Notes under the pieces: generated by a model
The model's database searches: none
Seen by the model: the letters and a program-made list of their open reading frames with translations, nothing else
What the model was told of the DNA's origin: nothing
Made by a program: the position numbers and the translations under genes
Source: JABDMD01 sp965203475
GTDB taxonomy: Bacteria > Pseudomonadota > Gammaproteobacteria > UBA4575
Assembly: GCA_965203475.1 (NCBI GenBank)
Contig: OZ241890.1
Span: forward strand, 1,922,001 to 1,986,000
DNA length: 64,000 nt
Direction of reading: 5' to 3'
Shown: in pieces, positions 24,642-34,135 of the stretch
Layout: each line of letters opens with the position of its first letter
Numbering within the stretch: the first letter of the stretch is position 1

Positions 24642-26321
24642 TTAGTTTTGCTCTAAATCTTTATATTTTTCGCGTAAATGATTTCTAGTATAGATTGCTG
24701 CTAGATTTAAAATTACGATTACAATTACTAGAATCAGTGCAGTGGCATACACTAGCGGTCGAGCGGCCTCCACATTTGGACTTTGAAAACCAACATCGTA
24801 TATGTGAAAACCTAAATGCATAAACTTTCGTTCCAGATGAATAAATGGAGCATTTCCATCTAAAGGTAAAGAGGGTGCCAACTTCACCACGCCTACTAAC
24901 ATAAGTGGTGCTACTTCTCCTGCTGCGCGTGCAATGGCCAATATTAGTCCTGTCATAATGGCAGGGCTGGTCATCGGCAAAATAGTGCGCCACAATGTTT
25001 CGGCATTGGTTGCCCCCAACGCTAAAGACCCTTCTCTTATTGATCTGGGTATTCGCGATAAGCCTTCTTCAGTAGCAACAATGACTACAGGAACTGTAAG
25101 TAATGCCAAGGTAAGAGAAGCCCATAGCAATCCGCCTGATCCAAAAGTAGGTGCTGGCAATGCTTCTGGGTAAAACAATTCATCAATACTGCCGCCAACC
25201 ACATAAACAAAAAATCCCAAGCCGAATACGCCATACACAATGGAAGGAACACCCGCTAAATTATTTACAGATATGCGGACCAGTCGTGTGAAGAAACCCT
25301 GTTTGGCATACTCACGTAAGTAAATTGCAGCAACAACTCCAAACGGCATCACAACAATTGACATTATCAACACTGTTAATACTGTTCCAAAGATCGCAGG
25401 GAAAATTCCTCCCTCTGTATTTGCTTCACGCGGGTCTTCAGTGATAAAGCCCCAAAATGTCTTAATATAAAAAAGAATTTTTTCGCCAACACTCATTGAG
25501 TTTGGACGATAAGCTTTCACAACATCTGCAAGTTTAATTTCGACTTCACTGCCATTCATTATGTTGGCAGTAAGGCTATCTCTAGATATTTCAGAATATA
25601 GTAAGTTTAACTCTTGTTTTAATTCGCCATATTCTGCATCCAATTCTGCCTGTTTCTTTTTTATTGCAATATATTTAGTTTCGTCAGTTATATTTTCTAG
25701 CTCTAACTTACGTTTCGCTAAACGTAATTTTTCGATGTTGTAATTAATGCGTCCAATTTCTACTTTTTCAATATGTTCAATTCTTTCTCTTAATTCAGAT
25801 ACTCTAAGAAGTCTTGCATCCAAATCCTGCCATCTTGTATTTGCATCTAAATTTAAGACTTGGTTTTTTTCTTTAATTGATTGTAAATGTCCGTAAAAAT
25901 TTCCCCACTGTGTACGCTCTAAAACTAAAATATTTTCAGGTTTTGAAACACTTAATTCATTTGGTTTTACAATTAACATGAAATCTATGCCAAGTGACTT
26001 GCGGTTTCCAACTTTAATTAAACTTCGTTCTATAAATTCTTCTTCACTATTAACTTTAATGCCGGATTCAAGAATTCGCTGCAGTGGAACTTTCTCAGTT
26101 TCTACTCGCTCACCTACTATTTGAACGAATTCGTTGCCATTATCATATTCAATTTCATAAACCGTCTTCGGCCAGAAATGCCCTAAACCTCGTACCGCAA
26201 TTAACACAAGCAAACCGATAACCATAATCATGCTTATCGAAACAGCACCTGCGTTTAACCAAATCCAGGGAATGCCGGATTTATAAAACGGATCTTTATG
26301 AATTTTTTTATCTGTAGACAC
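24642..26321 (-). CDS. pstA: Phosphate ABC transporter permease PstA, long form
   Basis: A 559-residue protein; E. coli PstA is about 296. After one N-terminal helix (about residues 17-45) comes a soluble insert of about 240 residues, including a coiled-coil-like part (LREKIE-type heptads, about residues 175-250), and only then the permease domain. That domain carries SIVYGVFGLGFFVY and the coupling EEGLSRIPRSIREGSLALGAT. The long form is known from several gammaproteobacteria. It forms the membrane channel with PstC, the gene before it (12-base gap). Confidence 0.95.
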   Translation of the reverse strand: MSTDKKIHKDPFYKSGIPWIWLNAGAVSISMIMVIGLLVLIAVRGLGHFWPKTVYEIEYDNGNEFVQIVGERVETEKVPLQRILESGIKVNSEEEFIERSLIKVGNRKSLGIDFMLIVKPNELSVSKPENILVLERTQWGNFYGHLQSIKEKNQVLNLDANTRWQDLDARLLRVSELRERIEHIEKVEIGRINYNIEKLRLAKRKLELENITDETKYIAIKKKQAELDAEYGELKQELNLLYSEISRDSLTANIMNGSEVEIKLADVVKAYRPNSMSVGEKILFYIKTFWGFITEDPREANTEGGIFPAIFGTVLTVLIMSIVVMPFGVVAAIYLREYAKQGFFTRLVRISVNNLAGVPSIVYGVFGLGFFVYVVGGSIDELFYPEALPAPTFGSGGLLWASLTLALLTVPVVIVATEEGLSRIPRSIREGSLALGATNAETLWRTILPMTSPAIMTGLILAIARAAGEVAPLMLVGVVKLAPSLPLDGNAPFIHLERKFMHLGFHIYDVGFQSPNVEAARPLVYATALILVIVIVILNLAAIYTRNHLREKYKDLEQN

Positions 26322-26333
26322 GATATTTAAAAA

Positions 26334-28610
26334 TTAAAGTTGGCTATATTTTTCACGTAAGCTTTGTCTCACTATTTCTGCGATAGTGTTAAAGAAAAAT
26401 GTGAAAATAAATAAAACTAAAGATGCCAAAAACAACACTCTATAATGTGTACTATCCACTTCAGACTCGGGTAACTCCACAGCAACATTCGCCGATAAGG
26501 TTCGCATACCTTCAAAAATACTAAAGTCCATTACAGGTGTATTACCGGTCGCCATTAATACAATCATAGTTTCCCCTACGGCTCGACCGAGTCCGATCAT
26601 AGTGGCCGAAAATATGCCAGGACTCGCCGAAGGCAGTACCACTCGTACCAATGTCTGCCAAGGTGTAGCGCCTAAGGCTAGTGAACCCGAGCTTAAATGT
26701 TTGGGCACACTAAATACGGCATCTTCAGAGATGGAGAATATGATAGGGATCACCGCAAAACCCATGGTGATGCCAATAATTAAAGCGTTTCGCTGATCAT
26801 AACCGATACCCATGCTATCGGTTAACCAAAGGCGAACATTGCCATCAAATAGAACTTGTTCCAGCCAAGGGCTTAATAACAAACTAATCCAAGCAAAAAA
26901 TAATACTACGGGAATGAGCAATGCCGCTTGCCATCCATCCGTTACTCTACTGGTTAGTTCTTCCGGAATTCTCCACCAAACATAACTTGCAGCAAAAACA
27001 CCTAGGGGAACCAGCAACAAAACGGTAAACACCCCAGGTAAATTTAATTCTACATAGGGGGCTAACCATAAGCCTGCTAAAAATCCTAAAATTACAGTTG
27101 GCAGTGCTGCCATAATTTCAATGGTGGGTTTCACCACGCTGCGCATTTTTGGCGCCATGAAATAAGCGGTGAATATGGCGCCACAAATGGCTAACGGCAT
27201 AGCAAACAACATGGCATAGAAAGCCGCTTTAAAGGTGCCAAAGGTTAATGGCGTAAGACTGAATTTGGGTTCGAAATCACTTGAAGCAGAAGAAGATTGC
27301 CATATGTAATCTGGCTCCTCATAACTCTCATACCAAACTTTGCCCCAAATGGAACTCCAAGAGGCTTCAGGATGTTCGCTATCTAATTTTAATACATGGA
27401 TATCACCAGCATCGTCTTCGATTATTAATTTATCACTGCGTGGAGCAATACCTAAATTCTTGAGAGCTCCATTTGTAATATTTTGCGTAAGCAGATGTCT
27501 TGATGCTGTAGTGTGAAATATTGATACGTTACCTTCAATATCAGTTACCAAAAATCCTTTGCGAAGTTGCTCACTGGTAATGCTAGTAATTTTTGAATTA
27601 CCACTTTTAAAAATTCTGATAGGTGTTAAATGATAACTACCATCATCACTTCGTACTAAAAATAATTGATGAATATTTCCTTTATCATCTCCCAACAAAA
27701 GTGAAATTCCACCTAATAAAAATTCAAATTCAGTTGGAACATGCCCTTCATCTAGAACAACTACATCTTCAATATGTGTGGGCTCTTCCTTAGAACGTAT
27801 ATCAAACAATGAAATCGATCCTTTGTCATTAAGCAGATATAACCATTCCCGCTCGGGAGATAGTAATGCATTTTTGGGAATTCCAGAATATGGAAGTATT
27901 ACTTGACTGGTTTGTTCAAGTGTAAACTCATCTTCGTCCAGAAATGAAGATTGTTTTTCAAAGTTTACTAATCTCGTGTGATTTTCTGTGGTAACAAAAA
28001 ACGTAATACCTTCTTCATTATCACCTATAGCCAAACCAAGCAGACTTTGCTCTCCAATTTCAAGATCAATCGGTGCATTTCCATAGGGAAATGTCACTTT
28101 AGGAACAATCGTTCTTTTATTATCTTTATATGTCGAGGTGTACTCATGTTGAAAAATTAAAACCTTCCCTGTATTTAAACCTAAACCAATTCTATTTTGT
28201 TCTAAACTTATGAGAGTCCAGCTAGATACATTTTCTTTATCATGTAATAAATTTTCATTCGTGATAATTTCTCCGTTATCTATATCAAAAAAGCTTACAA
28301 CGCCATTGCCATCCAAACGCATCGCAATTTCGGCTTGTTCTTCAATTGAATAAATAAGTGTTTCGGCATTCTCTGCTGTTTTTAAACGATAGCTAGTAAT
28401 ATCATGCAAACTTGCACCTTTAAACAAAGGGAATACAACAGCAAATAAAAACAAAAAAATTAGGATGATGGATGCAATAACCGCGATTCCGCCTGCACCT
28501 ACAAATTGTCGCGCAAGAAAATCCTTAATGGAGCGTCTACGCCATAATGCTTGATTAAATACTAGTGGTTCAGGAACAACTACTTTAGAAGATTCTGAAC
28601 TTTCTGACAT
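26334..28610 (-). CDS. pstC: Phosphate ABC transporter permease PstC, long form
   Basis: A 758-residue protein, more than twice the size of E. coli PstC. One N-terminal helix (about residues 38-60) is followed by about 370 residues with repeating beta-strand patterns (FDIDNGEII, FDIRSKEEP, IFHTTASRH), which look like a beta-propeller facing the periplasm. The permease part begins at about 445 and has the PTVILGFLAGLWLAP and EDAVFSVPKHLSSGSLALGAT motifs. The long form is known in some proteobacteria; the role of the propeller-like part is not known. Confidence 0.94.
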   Translation of the reverse strand: MSESSESSKVVVPEPLVFNQALWRRRSIKDFLARQFVGAGGIAVIASIILIFLFLFAVVFPLFKGASLHDITSYRLKTAENAETLIYSIEEQAEIAMRLDGNGVVSFFDIDNGEIITNENLLHDKENVSSWTLISLEQNRIGLGLNTGKVLIFQHEYTSTYKDNKRTIVPKVTFPYGNAPIDLEIGEQSLLGLAIGDNEEGITFFVTTENHTRLVNFEKQSSFLDEDEFTLEQTSQVILPYSGIPKNALLSPEREWLYLLNDKGSISLFDIRSKEEPTHIEDVVVLDEGHVPTEFEFLLGGISLLLGDDKGNIHQLFLVRSDDGSYHLTPIRIFKSGNSKITSITSEQLRKGFLVTDIEGNVSIFHTTASRHLLTQNITNGALKNLGIAPRSDKLIIEDDAGDIHVLKLDSEHPEASWSSIWGKVWYESYEEPDYIWQSSSASSDFEPKFSLTPLTFGTFKAAFYAMLFAMPLAICGAIFTAYFMAPKMRSVVKPTIEIMAALPTVILGFLAGLWLAPYVELNLPGVFTVLLLVPLGVFAASYVWWRIPEELTSRVTDGWQAALLIPVVLFFAWISLLLSPWLEQVLFDGNVRLWLTDSMGIGYDQRNALIIGITMGFAVIPIIFSISEDAVFSVPKHLSSGSLALGATPWQTLVRVVLPSASPGIFSATMIGLGRAVGETMIVLMATGNTPVMDFSIFEGMRTLSANVAVELPESEVDSTHYRVLFLASLVLFIFTFFFNTIAEIVRQSLREKYSQL

Positions 28611-28672
28611 TTTTATTGTTAATTATTGTATGCCGAATTTATAAATATACATGGTACACAGTTTTCGCAAAA

Positions 28673-28696
28673 AAAGCCCTGCTACAGCAGGGCTTT
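28673..28696 (-). terminator. Terminator between pstS and pstC
   Basis: AAAGCCCTGC (28673-28682) and GCAGGGCTTT (28687-28696) form a perfect 10-bp stem with a TACA loop. On the minus strand it is followed by a T tract (the complement of A bases from 28669). It lies 77 bases after pstS and before pstC, so it probably trims most transcripts after pstS and leaves a lower level of pstCAB-phoU. Confidence 0.85.
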
Positions 28697-28772
28697 AAGA
28701 GTTAGTAGCATGCATGTACGTCTACAAGCCTGCATGTAGTGTTATTTTTATTATAAATCGTATGGCATGTAA

Positions 28773-29786
28773 TTACTGGTTTGCACTTACTTGCATAGCT
28801 GTTTGATCAATATCTATGGAAGCCAACGCTTTTGCCGCGACTTTCGATGGTAATGGTATATATCCATCTTTAACCACAACTTCCTGTCCCTGTGTCGATA
28901 ACACCATTCGAATGAATTCGCTTTCTAGAGGAGAGAGTGGTTTTCCAGGTGCTTTATTTACATACACATATAAAAAACGAGCTAGAGGATAGTCGCCTGA
29001 AATTGCATTTTCACGTGTGGCATCAATTTTTTCTTTATCTGCAGTTTTAGAAAGAGCTACGGCTTTAACACCCGATGTTTTATAACCAATTCCAGAATAT
29101 CCTATTCCATTCAATGAAGATGTAACCGATTGCACTACTGATGCAGAGCCCGGTTGCTCGTTTACTGTAGATTTAAAATCACCTTTACATAGAGCCTTTT
29201 TCTTAAAATATCCATAGGTGCCAGATACTGAATTTCGGCCAAATAGCTGTATATCGCGTTTTGCCCAGTTACCTTCCAACCCTAGATCACCCCAGGTATT
29301 CACATCAGAATTTCCTCCGCACTTTCGAGTGTTGGAAAAAATAGCGTCTACTTGTTCGATAGACATTCCTTCAATTGGATTATCTTTGTGGACATATACC
29401 GCAAGCGCATCAATGGCTACTGGAATTGCAGTAGGCTTGTAGCCAAATTTTTTCTCAAAGGATGCAAGCTCTTTGTCTTTCATTTTGCGGCTCATGGGAC
29501 CAAGATTTGAAGTGCCTTCTGTTAAAGCAGGTGGCGCAGTAGAAGAACCTGCAGCTTGAATTTGAATGTTCACATTCGGATAAAAGCGTTTGTACTCTTC
29601 AGCCCATAAAGTCATCAAATTTGCCAGAGTATCCGAACCCACACTGGATAAGTTTCCAGACACGCCACTAGTAGCAGCATAGTCCCCTAACTCTGCATCA
29701 ACTTTTAATTCAGCAGTGACCGATGTAGTCACAAAAAATAATGATGCAAAGAAAATTAGATAAATTTTATTAAAAAACAATTTCAT
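28773..29786 (-). CDS. pstS: Periplasmic phosphate-binding protein PstS
   Basis: A 337-residue protein with a signal peptide (about residues 1-25, ending near VTAELKV). Phosphate-pocket motifs are seen: SSVGSDTLANLM near the N-terminus, AAGSSTAPPALTEG and FGRNSVSGTYGYFKKKAL. It resembles the PstS/SphX branch typical of Pseudomonas and marine gammaproteobacteria. It delivers phosphate to PstCA. It lies downstream of phoR by about 106 bases, in which there is a Pho-box-like site, and has its own terminator. Confidence 0.96.
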   Translation of the reverse strand: MKLFFNKIYLIFFASLFFVTTSVTAELKVDAELGDYAATSGVSGNLSSVGSDTLANLMTLWAEEYKRFYPNVNIQIQAAGSSTAPPALTEGTSNLGPMSRKMKDKELASFEKKFGYKPTAIPVAIDALAVYVHKDNPIEGMSIEQVDAIFSNTRKCGGNSDVNTWGDLGLEGNWAKRDIQLFGRNSVSGTYGYFKKKALCKGDFKSTVNEQPGSASVVQSVTSSLNGIGYSGIGYKTSGVKAVALSKTADKEKIDATRENAISGDYPLARFLYVYVNKAPGKPLSPLESEFIRMVLSTQGQEVVVKDGYIPLPSKVAAKALASIDIDQTAMQVSANQ

Positions 29787-29868
29787 GAAATTTAACTCCT
29801 AAATGATTGCTAATTACAATTTACAAGGCCACTATCGATTATGCGTATTACAAGCATATGGGTAAATT

Positions 29869-29886
29869 ATTACAATTTTGTGACAA
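29869..29886 (-). promoter_or_regulatory. Pho box upstream of pstS
   Basis: On the minus strand the sequence TTGTCACAAAATTGTAAT shows two 7-base half-sites (TTGTCAC and TTGTAAT) separated by AAAA, the classic PhoB spacing. It lies about 83 bases before the pstS start and just after the phoR stop, so pstS can be induced independently of phoBR. Confidence 0.7.
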
Positions 29887-29892
29887 TATAAA

Positions 29893-31221
29893 CTATTGAT
29901 TTTCAAGGTTTTCACCATTGATTATCAATCGCGAAGGTGGGAACTGACAGGTAAATGTAGATCCCTCTCCCTGTTCACTGGCTATACTTAAAGTACCTTC
30001 ATGACGGTTTACAACATGTTTCACAATTGACAAACCCAACCCGGTACCACCTTTTTCACGTGATCTCCCTACATCTACTCGATAAAAACGTTCTGTCAAT
30101 CGGTCTATATGTTCTGGCGCAATTCCGTTTCCATCATCTTCAACAATAAGTTCAGCATAATTCTCACTAGTTAATTTCCAACATATTGTGATACTGGTTC
30201 CGGGTTCTGTATGTTTAATTGCATTGTTAACCAGATTGGAAATGACACTATGAATTTCCTGTAAATTACCTTCCAGCATTGCATCTGTTTCTATTTGTTC
30301 TTTTATTATGTGATTTGTAAATTGAGTAGCATGTGTTGCCTCACTTACGACTTCTGCAATTAACGATACAACTGGTATTGAATCAGTTTCTTGGGCAATG
30401 GTTGCTCGTGATTCAAGACGTGACAGGGTTAATAAGTCCTCTACCAGCTGCTTCATGCGCTGCGCTTGAAAAACTGAGGATTGAATTGCTGAAATACAGT
30501 TCTGCGGTAAATCTTGTTGTGTTTCTAAGGTTTCCAAATAACCCAAAATTACAGTCAGAGGTGTGCGCAATTCATGTGATGCATTAGAAATAAAGCTACG
30601 CCTCATTTCATAAATTCGCGCAGTTTGAGTCATATCCTGGGCAATCAGCACTAATTTATCATCTCCAAATGAAATTATTCGCAAACTAAGTTCAGGTTCA
30701 TTTGCAGTCACACCACGAATTTCTAGTGGCTCGTCAAATTTTGCTGATGAAAAATAATCAATAAACGATGGGTTACGAATTAATTGTGTAATACGATTAT
30801 GAGCATCTACATTCGTATCAATTTGAAGCAAATAATGCGCAGCTTCATTTGCAGTAATAATTTCACCAGCGGAAGTCATGATGACAACTGCATCTGGAAT
30901 AGCAGATATCATGGCATTAAATTGGCTAATTAATTCTTCTAAATTATTTTGAGTATGTAGATTATTTTTTTGTAAATCCACAATTCCTGTTACATGATGA
31001 TCTGCAATACCTAAAAACTCTGGTGCTTCTTCTATAACTGCTCCAGAATCAAGCCACCTTTTTAAAATGTCTAGCTGTGCCGCGGTCCATAATCCGTAGA
31101 TGATAAGTCCAAGTATAAAAAAAAGTGGTAGGTAGCCTGTTAGAAGACCAATAAATACCGCAGGGATGAAAACGATTAGGATTCGATTAAGTTCAGATAA
31201 CCATGCACTAAATGACATCAC
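29893..31221 (-). CDS. phoR: Phosphate-regulon sensor histidine kinase PhoR
   Basis: A 442-residue kinase. Two close N-terminal helices (about residues 10-45) are followed by a PAS domain (about 95-190), a dimerisation/phosphoacceptor helix with the H-box SNASHELRTPLTVILG and an ATPase domain with NLVNNAIKHT, EDDGNGIAPEHIDRLTERFYRVD and GTGLGLSIVKHVV. This is the standard PhoR architecture. It senses phosphate status through PstSCAB-PhoU and phosphorylates PhoB. Its start overlaps the phoB stop by 4 bases (ATGA). Confidence 0.96.
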   Translation of the reverse strand: MMSFSAWLSELNRILIVFIPAVFIGLLTGYLPLFFILGLIIYGLWTAAQLDILKRWLDSGAVIEEAPEFLGIADHHVTGIVDLQKNNLHTQNNLEELISQFNAMISAIPDAVVIMTSAGEIITANEAAHYLLQIDTNVDAHNRITQLIRNPSFIDYFSSAKFDEPLEIRGVTANEPELSLRIISFGDDKLVLIAQDMTQTARIYEMRRSFISNASHELRTPLTVILGYLETLETQQDLPQNCISAIQSSVFQAQRMKQLVEDLLTLSRLESRATIAQETDSIPVVSLIAEVVSEATHATQFTNHIIKEQIETDAMLEGNLQEIHSVISNLVNNAIKHTEPGTSITICWKLTSENYAELIVEDDGNGIAPEHIDRLTERFYRVDVGRSREKGGTGLGLSIVKHVVNRHEGTLSIASEQGEGSTFTCQFPPSRLIINGENLENQ

Positions 31222-31907
31222 ATATTCGCTGAAAAACGATAGCCGTAACCACGTACTGTTTGAATCATCTGATCACATTTAAATGGTTTTAAAATTTTCC
31301 TCAAACGCACAATATGCACATCAACCGTGCGTTCTTCCACGTACATGTTACGGCCCCATACATAATCTAACAACTGTGTGCGGGTGTATACTCGATCCGC
31401 ATGTGTCATAAAAAATTCAAGTAACCGAAATTCGGTTGGGCCCATACTTATCGACTGCTCATTTATGGAGACTCGGTGAGCATTTATGTCCAGCAGAATT
31501 GGACCAATTTTTACTTCATTTTCCAACACTCCGGTACCACGGCGCAAAACCGAGCGAATTCGTGCCGACAGCTCCTTTATCGAAAATGGTTTTGTAATGT
31601 AGTCATCCGCCCCAGAATCCAAACCATCAATTTTGTCTCGCTCCTCCACCCGCGCCGTTAGCATGATGATAGGTATTTCTTGCATCGTTTCATTACGTTT
31701 CCACCGACGTAATAATTCCAAACCACTTACATCCGGCAACATCCAGTCCAGCAAAATTAAATCGGGAATGTGATTTGCAATAGTAGATTCTGCACTCGCT
31801 CCATCTTCAGCTTCATCGGTGGTATAGCCTTCCTGGCCAAGCGCATAAGACACCATTTCTCGAATGGACAGCTCATCTTCAACCAAAAGTATTCTTTTAT
31901 TGCTCAT
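31218..31907 (-). CDS. phoB: Phosphate-regulon response regulator PhoB
   Basis: A 229-residue OmpR-type regulator. The receiver domain has the acidic pocket RILLVEDE, the phospho-accepting aspartate in LILLDWMLPD and the lysine in TKPFSIKEL. The C-terminal winged helix has RTQLLDYVWGRNMYVEERTVDVHIVRLRKIL. I chose the start at 31907 because it gives the usual PhoB length and the conserved beginning. An in-frame ATG at 31958 would add 17 residues and has a slightly better upstream purine stretch. It binds Pho boxes such as those noted nearby. Confidence 0.95.
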   Translation of the reverse strand: MSNKRILLVEDELSIREMVSYALGQEGYTTDEAEDGASAESTIANHIPDLILLDWMLPDVSGLELLRRWKRNETMQEIPIIMLTARVEERDKIDGLDSGADDYITKPFSIKELSARIRSVLRRGTGVLENEVKIGPILLDINAHRVSINEQSISMGPTEFRLLEFFMTHADRVYTRTQLLDYVWGRNMYVEERTVDVHIVRLRKILKPFKCDQMIQTVRGYGYRFSANM

Positions 31908-31994
31908 TATCGAAGTCTTTGGAAAGTGGGTATCTTGAACAACAAATTGATTATGCATAATTGTAAACCTGTAAGTGGATTAACTACATTATTT

Positions 31995-32012
31995 TCTGCA
32001 AATATTACAAAA
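31995..32012 (-). promoter_or_regulatory. Possible Pho box upstream of phoB
   Basis: On the minus strand TTTTGTAATATTTGCAGA resembles the 11-base-spaced half-sites seen before the porin and plcP (TTTGTAAC then TTGCTCAC). It is about 90 bases from the preferred phoB start. The match is weaker than the other sites, but phoB autoregulation is common. Confidence 0.4.
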
Positions 32013-32135
32013 CTATTAAATTACATTGCATTTGCAAGAATTGAGTAAAATTTGGCGACAAAACTCAACTTCAAACAAACATCTCTTCCCAAATCCACTT
32101 GTTGTCCAATTCAAAACTTATTTTACTCCCATTGC

Positions 32136-32165
32136 TTTGTAACAAATTTGTAATAATTTGTTCAT
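32136..32165 (+). promoter_or_regulatory. Pho box upstream of OprP/O-like porin
   Basis: Three half-sites with 11-base spacing: TTTGTAAC (32136), TTTGTAAT (32147) and a weaker TTGTTCAT (32158). PhoB dimers bind such direct repeats. The site ends about 70 bases before the porin start, a suitable distance for activation. No strong -35 hexamer accompanies it, as usual for PhoB-dependent promoters. Confidence 0.75.
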
Positions 32166-32236
32166 ACAGATTTCACAGATATTCCCCAAGATTACACGCT
32201 TCTTAATTAATTTTTAGTAAATTTTGGGAGGGCCCT

Positions 32237-33547
32237 GTGAGGCGTAGAATATTTTTAGTTGGTGTTATAAGTTTAATTACATTTTTTGGGATGTGCTCAG
32301 CTATCCACGCAGGTGCTGTAACATCAAAAGAAGAATTAGTGATATCCACTACTGGGGGAGGCCTTAAAGTTAAATCGGATAATGGCAATAGCTTTTCATT
32401 GCGTGGATTTATTCAATATGATTTTGACTATTATGATGGGGCATATAATGCCGGTGTCACAGATCCTGGCGACTCCGGAAGTGAATCTGAATGGCGTAGA
32501 ACTCGGATAACCGCCAAAGGCACACGTGGAAAAGATTGGGCTTATGATTTTACGATAGATGTCGACGATGATGCTGCGGAAGCATCAATTGACAGTGCGT
32601 CTATACGTTATACAGGATTTAATAATCTACAATTAATACTTGGAAGATTAAAAGTACCTGTCAGTCTTGAACAACTGACCAGTGATAAATGGGTAACAAC
32701 AATAGAACGATCTGCAATCTATAGTTTTGGTAATTTTTTACGCGGTAAACCTGATTTTCAAGTTGGAGTACATGGAATGTGGGACAATTTATCGGCACAA
32801 CTTCATTTAATTGATGAAGGCGAAGAAGATAACGATGAAAGCGATACTTATAGTGTTGCCGCGCGAGTTGCAAATAGATTCCTATTTGGGAATCAAGAAG
32901 AAAAGACACATTTTGCACATTTAGGTGCTTCCTATGCTGTGCGTGATTTCGGGAATGAAGGAACTGACCAGAATTTCCGAAGTCGATTTACTGTGCATAC
33001 GATTGGTGCTCGACCAACAGCTGGAAATGATGTGCTTGTTGAAGATGCAGACCAATTTGGTTTAGAGGGCGCCTACACGTATGGGCCAATCTCATTACAA
33101 GGTGAATACCTTATGGCTGACTTTGATGCAGCAGATGATGATCTTGACCCAGATACTATTGAAGCTGATGTAGAATCAGAAGGGTATTATGTATTAGGTT
33201 CTTACTTTTTAACTGGAGAGTCACGCGGTTACAAAACTAGTAACAGTAAGTTTGACAAACCAAAACCAAAACGCAGCATCGGTGCATGGGAAGTATTTGC
33301 AAAATATGAAGATGGCGAAGTTGATATCGATGACAACCCAAATGGAGATGGTAAGTACGATATAACAACGTTAGGGCTAAACTGGTATCCGAATACGAAT
33401 GTACGTTTTTCTCTAAATTATTTAATGTTTGATTCAGATAACCTCCAGTTCGGTGGAGGTGGTGACGGGTTTGACAACCCAACACTTGATTCATTAGGTG
33501 AAGAAGATGGCGATGCCATATCCTTTCGCGCGCAATATGCGTTTTAA
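32237..33547 (+). CDS. OprP/OprO-like phosphate-selective porin
   Basis: A 436-residue outer-membrane protein. The start is GTG, with GGGAGG 5 bases upstream. A signal peptide of about 30 residues (cleavage near CSAIHAGAV) is followed by alternating beta strands, and the chain ends in an aromatic residue (QYAF), as needed for beta-barrel insertion. Strand segments such as FIQYDFDYYDG, LQLILGRLKVPVSLEQL and TLGLNWYPNTNVRFSLNYLMFD match the phosphate-porin O/P family. It is divergent from phoB and has a Pho-box-like promoter, so phosphate uptake in starvation is the likely job. Polyphosphate or pyrophosphate are alternatives. Confidence 0.9.
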   Translation: MRRRIFLVGVISLITFFGMCSAIHAGAVTSKEELVISTTGGGLKVKSDNGNSFSLRGFIQYDFDYYDGAYNAGVTDPGDSGSESEWRRTRITAKGTRGKDWAYDFTIDVDDDAAEASIDSASIRYTGFNNLQLILGRLKVPVSLEQLTSDKWVTTIERSAIYSFGNFLRGKPDFQVGVHGMWDNLSAQLHLIDEGEEDNDESDTYSVAARVANRFLFGNQEEKTHFAHLGASYAVRDFGNEGTDQNFRSRFTVHTIGARPTAGNDVLVEDADQFGLEGAYTYGPISLQGEYLMADFDAADDDLDPDTIEADVESEGYYVLGSYFLTGESRGYKTSNSKFDKPKPKRSIGAWEVFAKYEDGEVDIDDNPNGDGKYDITTLGLNWYPNTNVRFSLNYLMFDSDNLQFGGGGDGFDNPTLDSLGEEDGDAISFRAQYAF

Positions 33548-33563
33548 ATATCAATAAAATTAT

Positions 33564-33592
33564 AAAAAAGCCACTCTAAGAGTGGCTTTTTT
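33564..33592. terminator. Bidirectional terminator after porin
   Basis: GCCACTC (33570-33576) and GAGTGGC (33580-33586) form a stem with a TAA loop, with an A run on the left and a T run on the right. It ends the porin transcript and also meets the end of the converging minus-strand gene, whose stop overlaps the T run. Confidence 0.9.
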
Positions 33593-34061
33593 ATTGCACT
33601 TCAACTTGAAAAACTTGCTCTAGCAGTTTTTGATTTTCATGAAAAACATAAAATTGATATTCACCAGGTACCAACTCATAATTCTGTACAAATTCAAACG
33701 CCATCGTATGCTCATAATCTAACTTGGAGTCTTCCTGAAGAATTTCAATTTTATCGATGTATTCTCCCGTTTTCGGGTCGATCATAGTAGGTACAAGATA
33801 AATTAAATGAAGTGTTGGCTTTTCTTTAAAGTTACCCCGTGAAAGCCAATAACGAATGCCAAATTTAGTACCCAGCTTTGCTTCAATGAGTGTTGTTTTT
33901 TCAAGCGGCCCATCGGACGTAATGGTTTTATCGCCTTCTTCAAAATCTTTAGAGCCTTGAGTAAAAATACCGTATTCAAAATTATAAATTATTCTTTTTT
34001 CATTTGCATAAACAAATGACACTAAAAAGAGTAAAACAAAAAATGTAGAATATATTTTCAT
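33591..34061 (-). CDS. Secreted DUF3859-like protein
   Basis: A 156-residue protein with a signal peptide (about residues 1-19, ending near VYANE). The mature part is beta-rich, with FEYGIFTQGS, GTKFGIRYWLS and FEFVQNYELVPGEYQFYVFHENQKLLEQ, which recalls the DUF3859 family of predicted periplasmic immunoglobulin-like proteins. I am moderately sure of the family and do not know its function. It is divergent from dgkA (74 bases). Confidence 0.6.
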   Translation of the reverse strand: MKIYSTFFVLLFLVSFVYANEKRIIYNFEYGIFTQGSKDFEEGDKTITSDGPLEKTTLIEAKLGTKFGIRYWLSRGNFKEKPTLHLIYLVPTMIDPKTGEYIDKIEILQEDSKLDYEHTMAFEFVQNYELVPGEYQFYVFHENQKLLEQVFQVEVQ

Positions 34062-34135
34062 TGTTAGTGACTCAGCTCTAAAACAATCTTAACATAAAGA
34101 ATTACATTTTCGTTTATACATACATAAAACCTAAA

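Noticed and set aside
24685..24993. 102-codon minus-strand frame overlapping pstA
   Set aside because: It is a frame-shifted reading of the PstA permease domain, with no independent features.
31908..31958. Longer PhoB start at 31958
   Set aside because: It adds 17 non-conserved residues; the shorter form has the usual length of 229 residues. The upstream start is not excluded.
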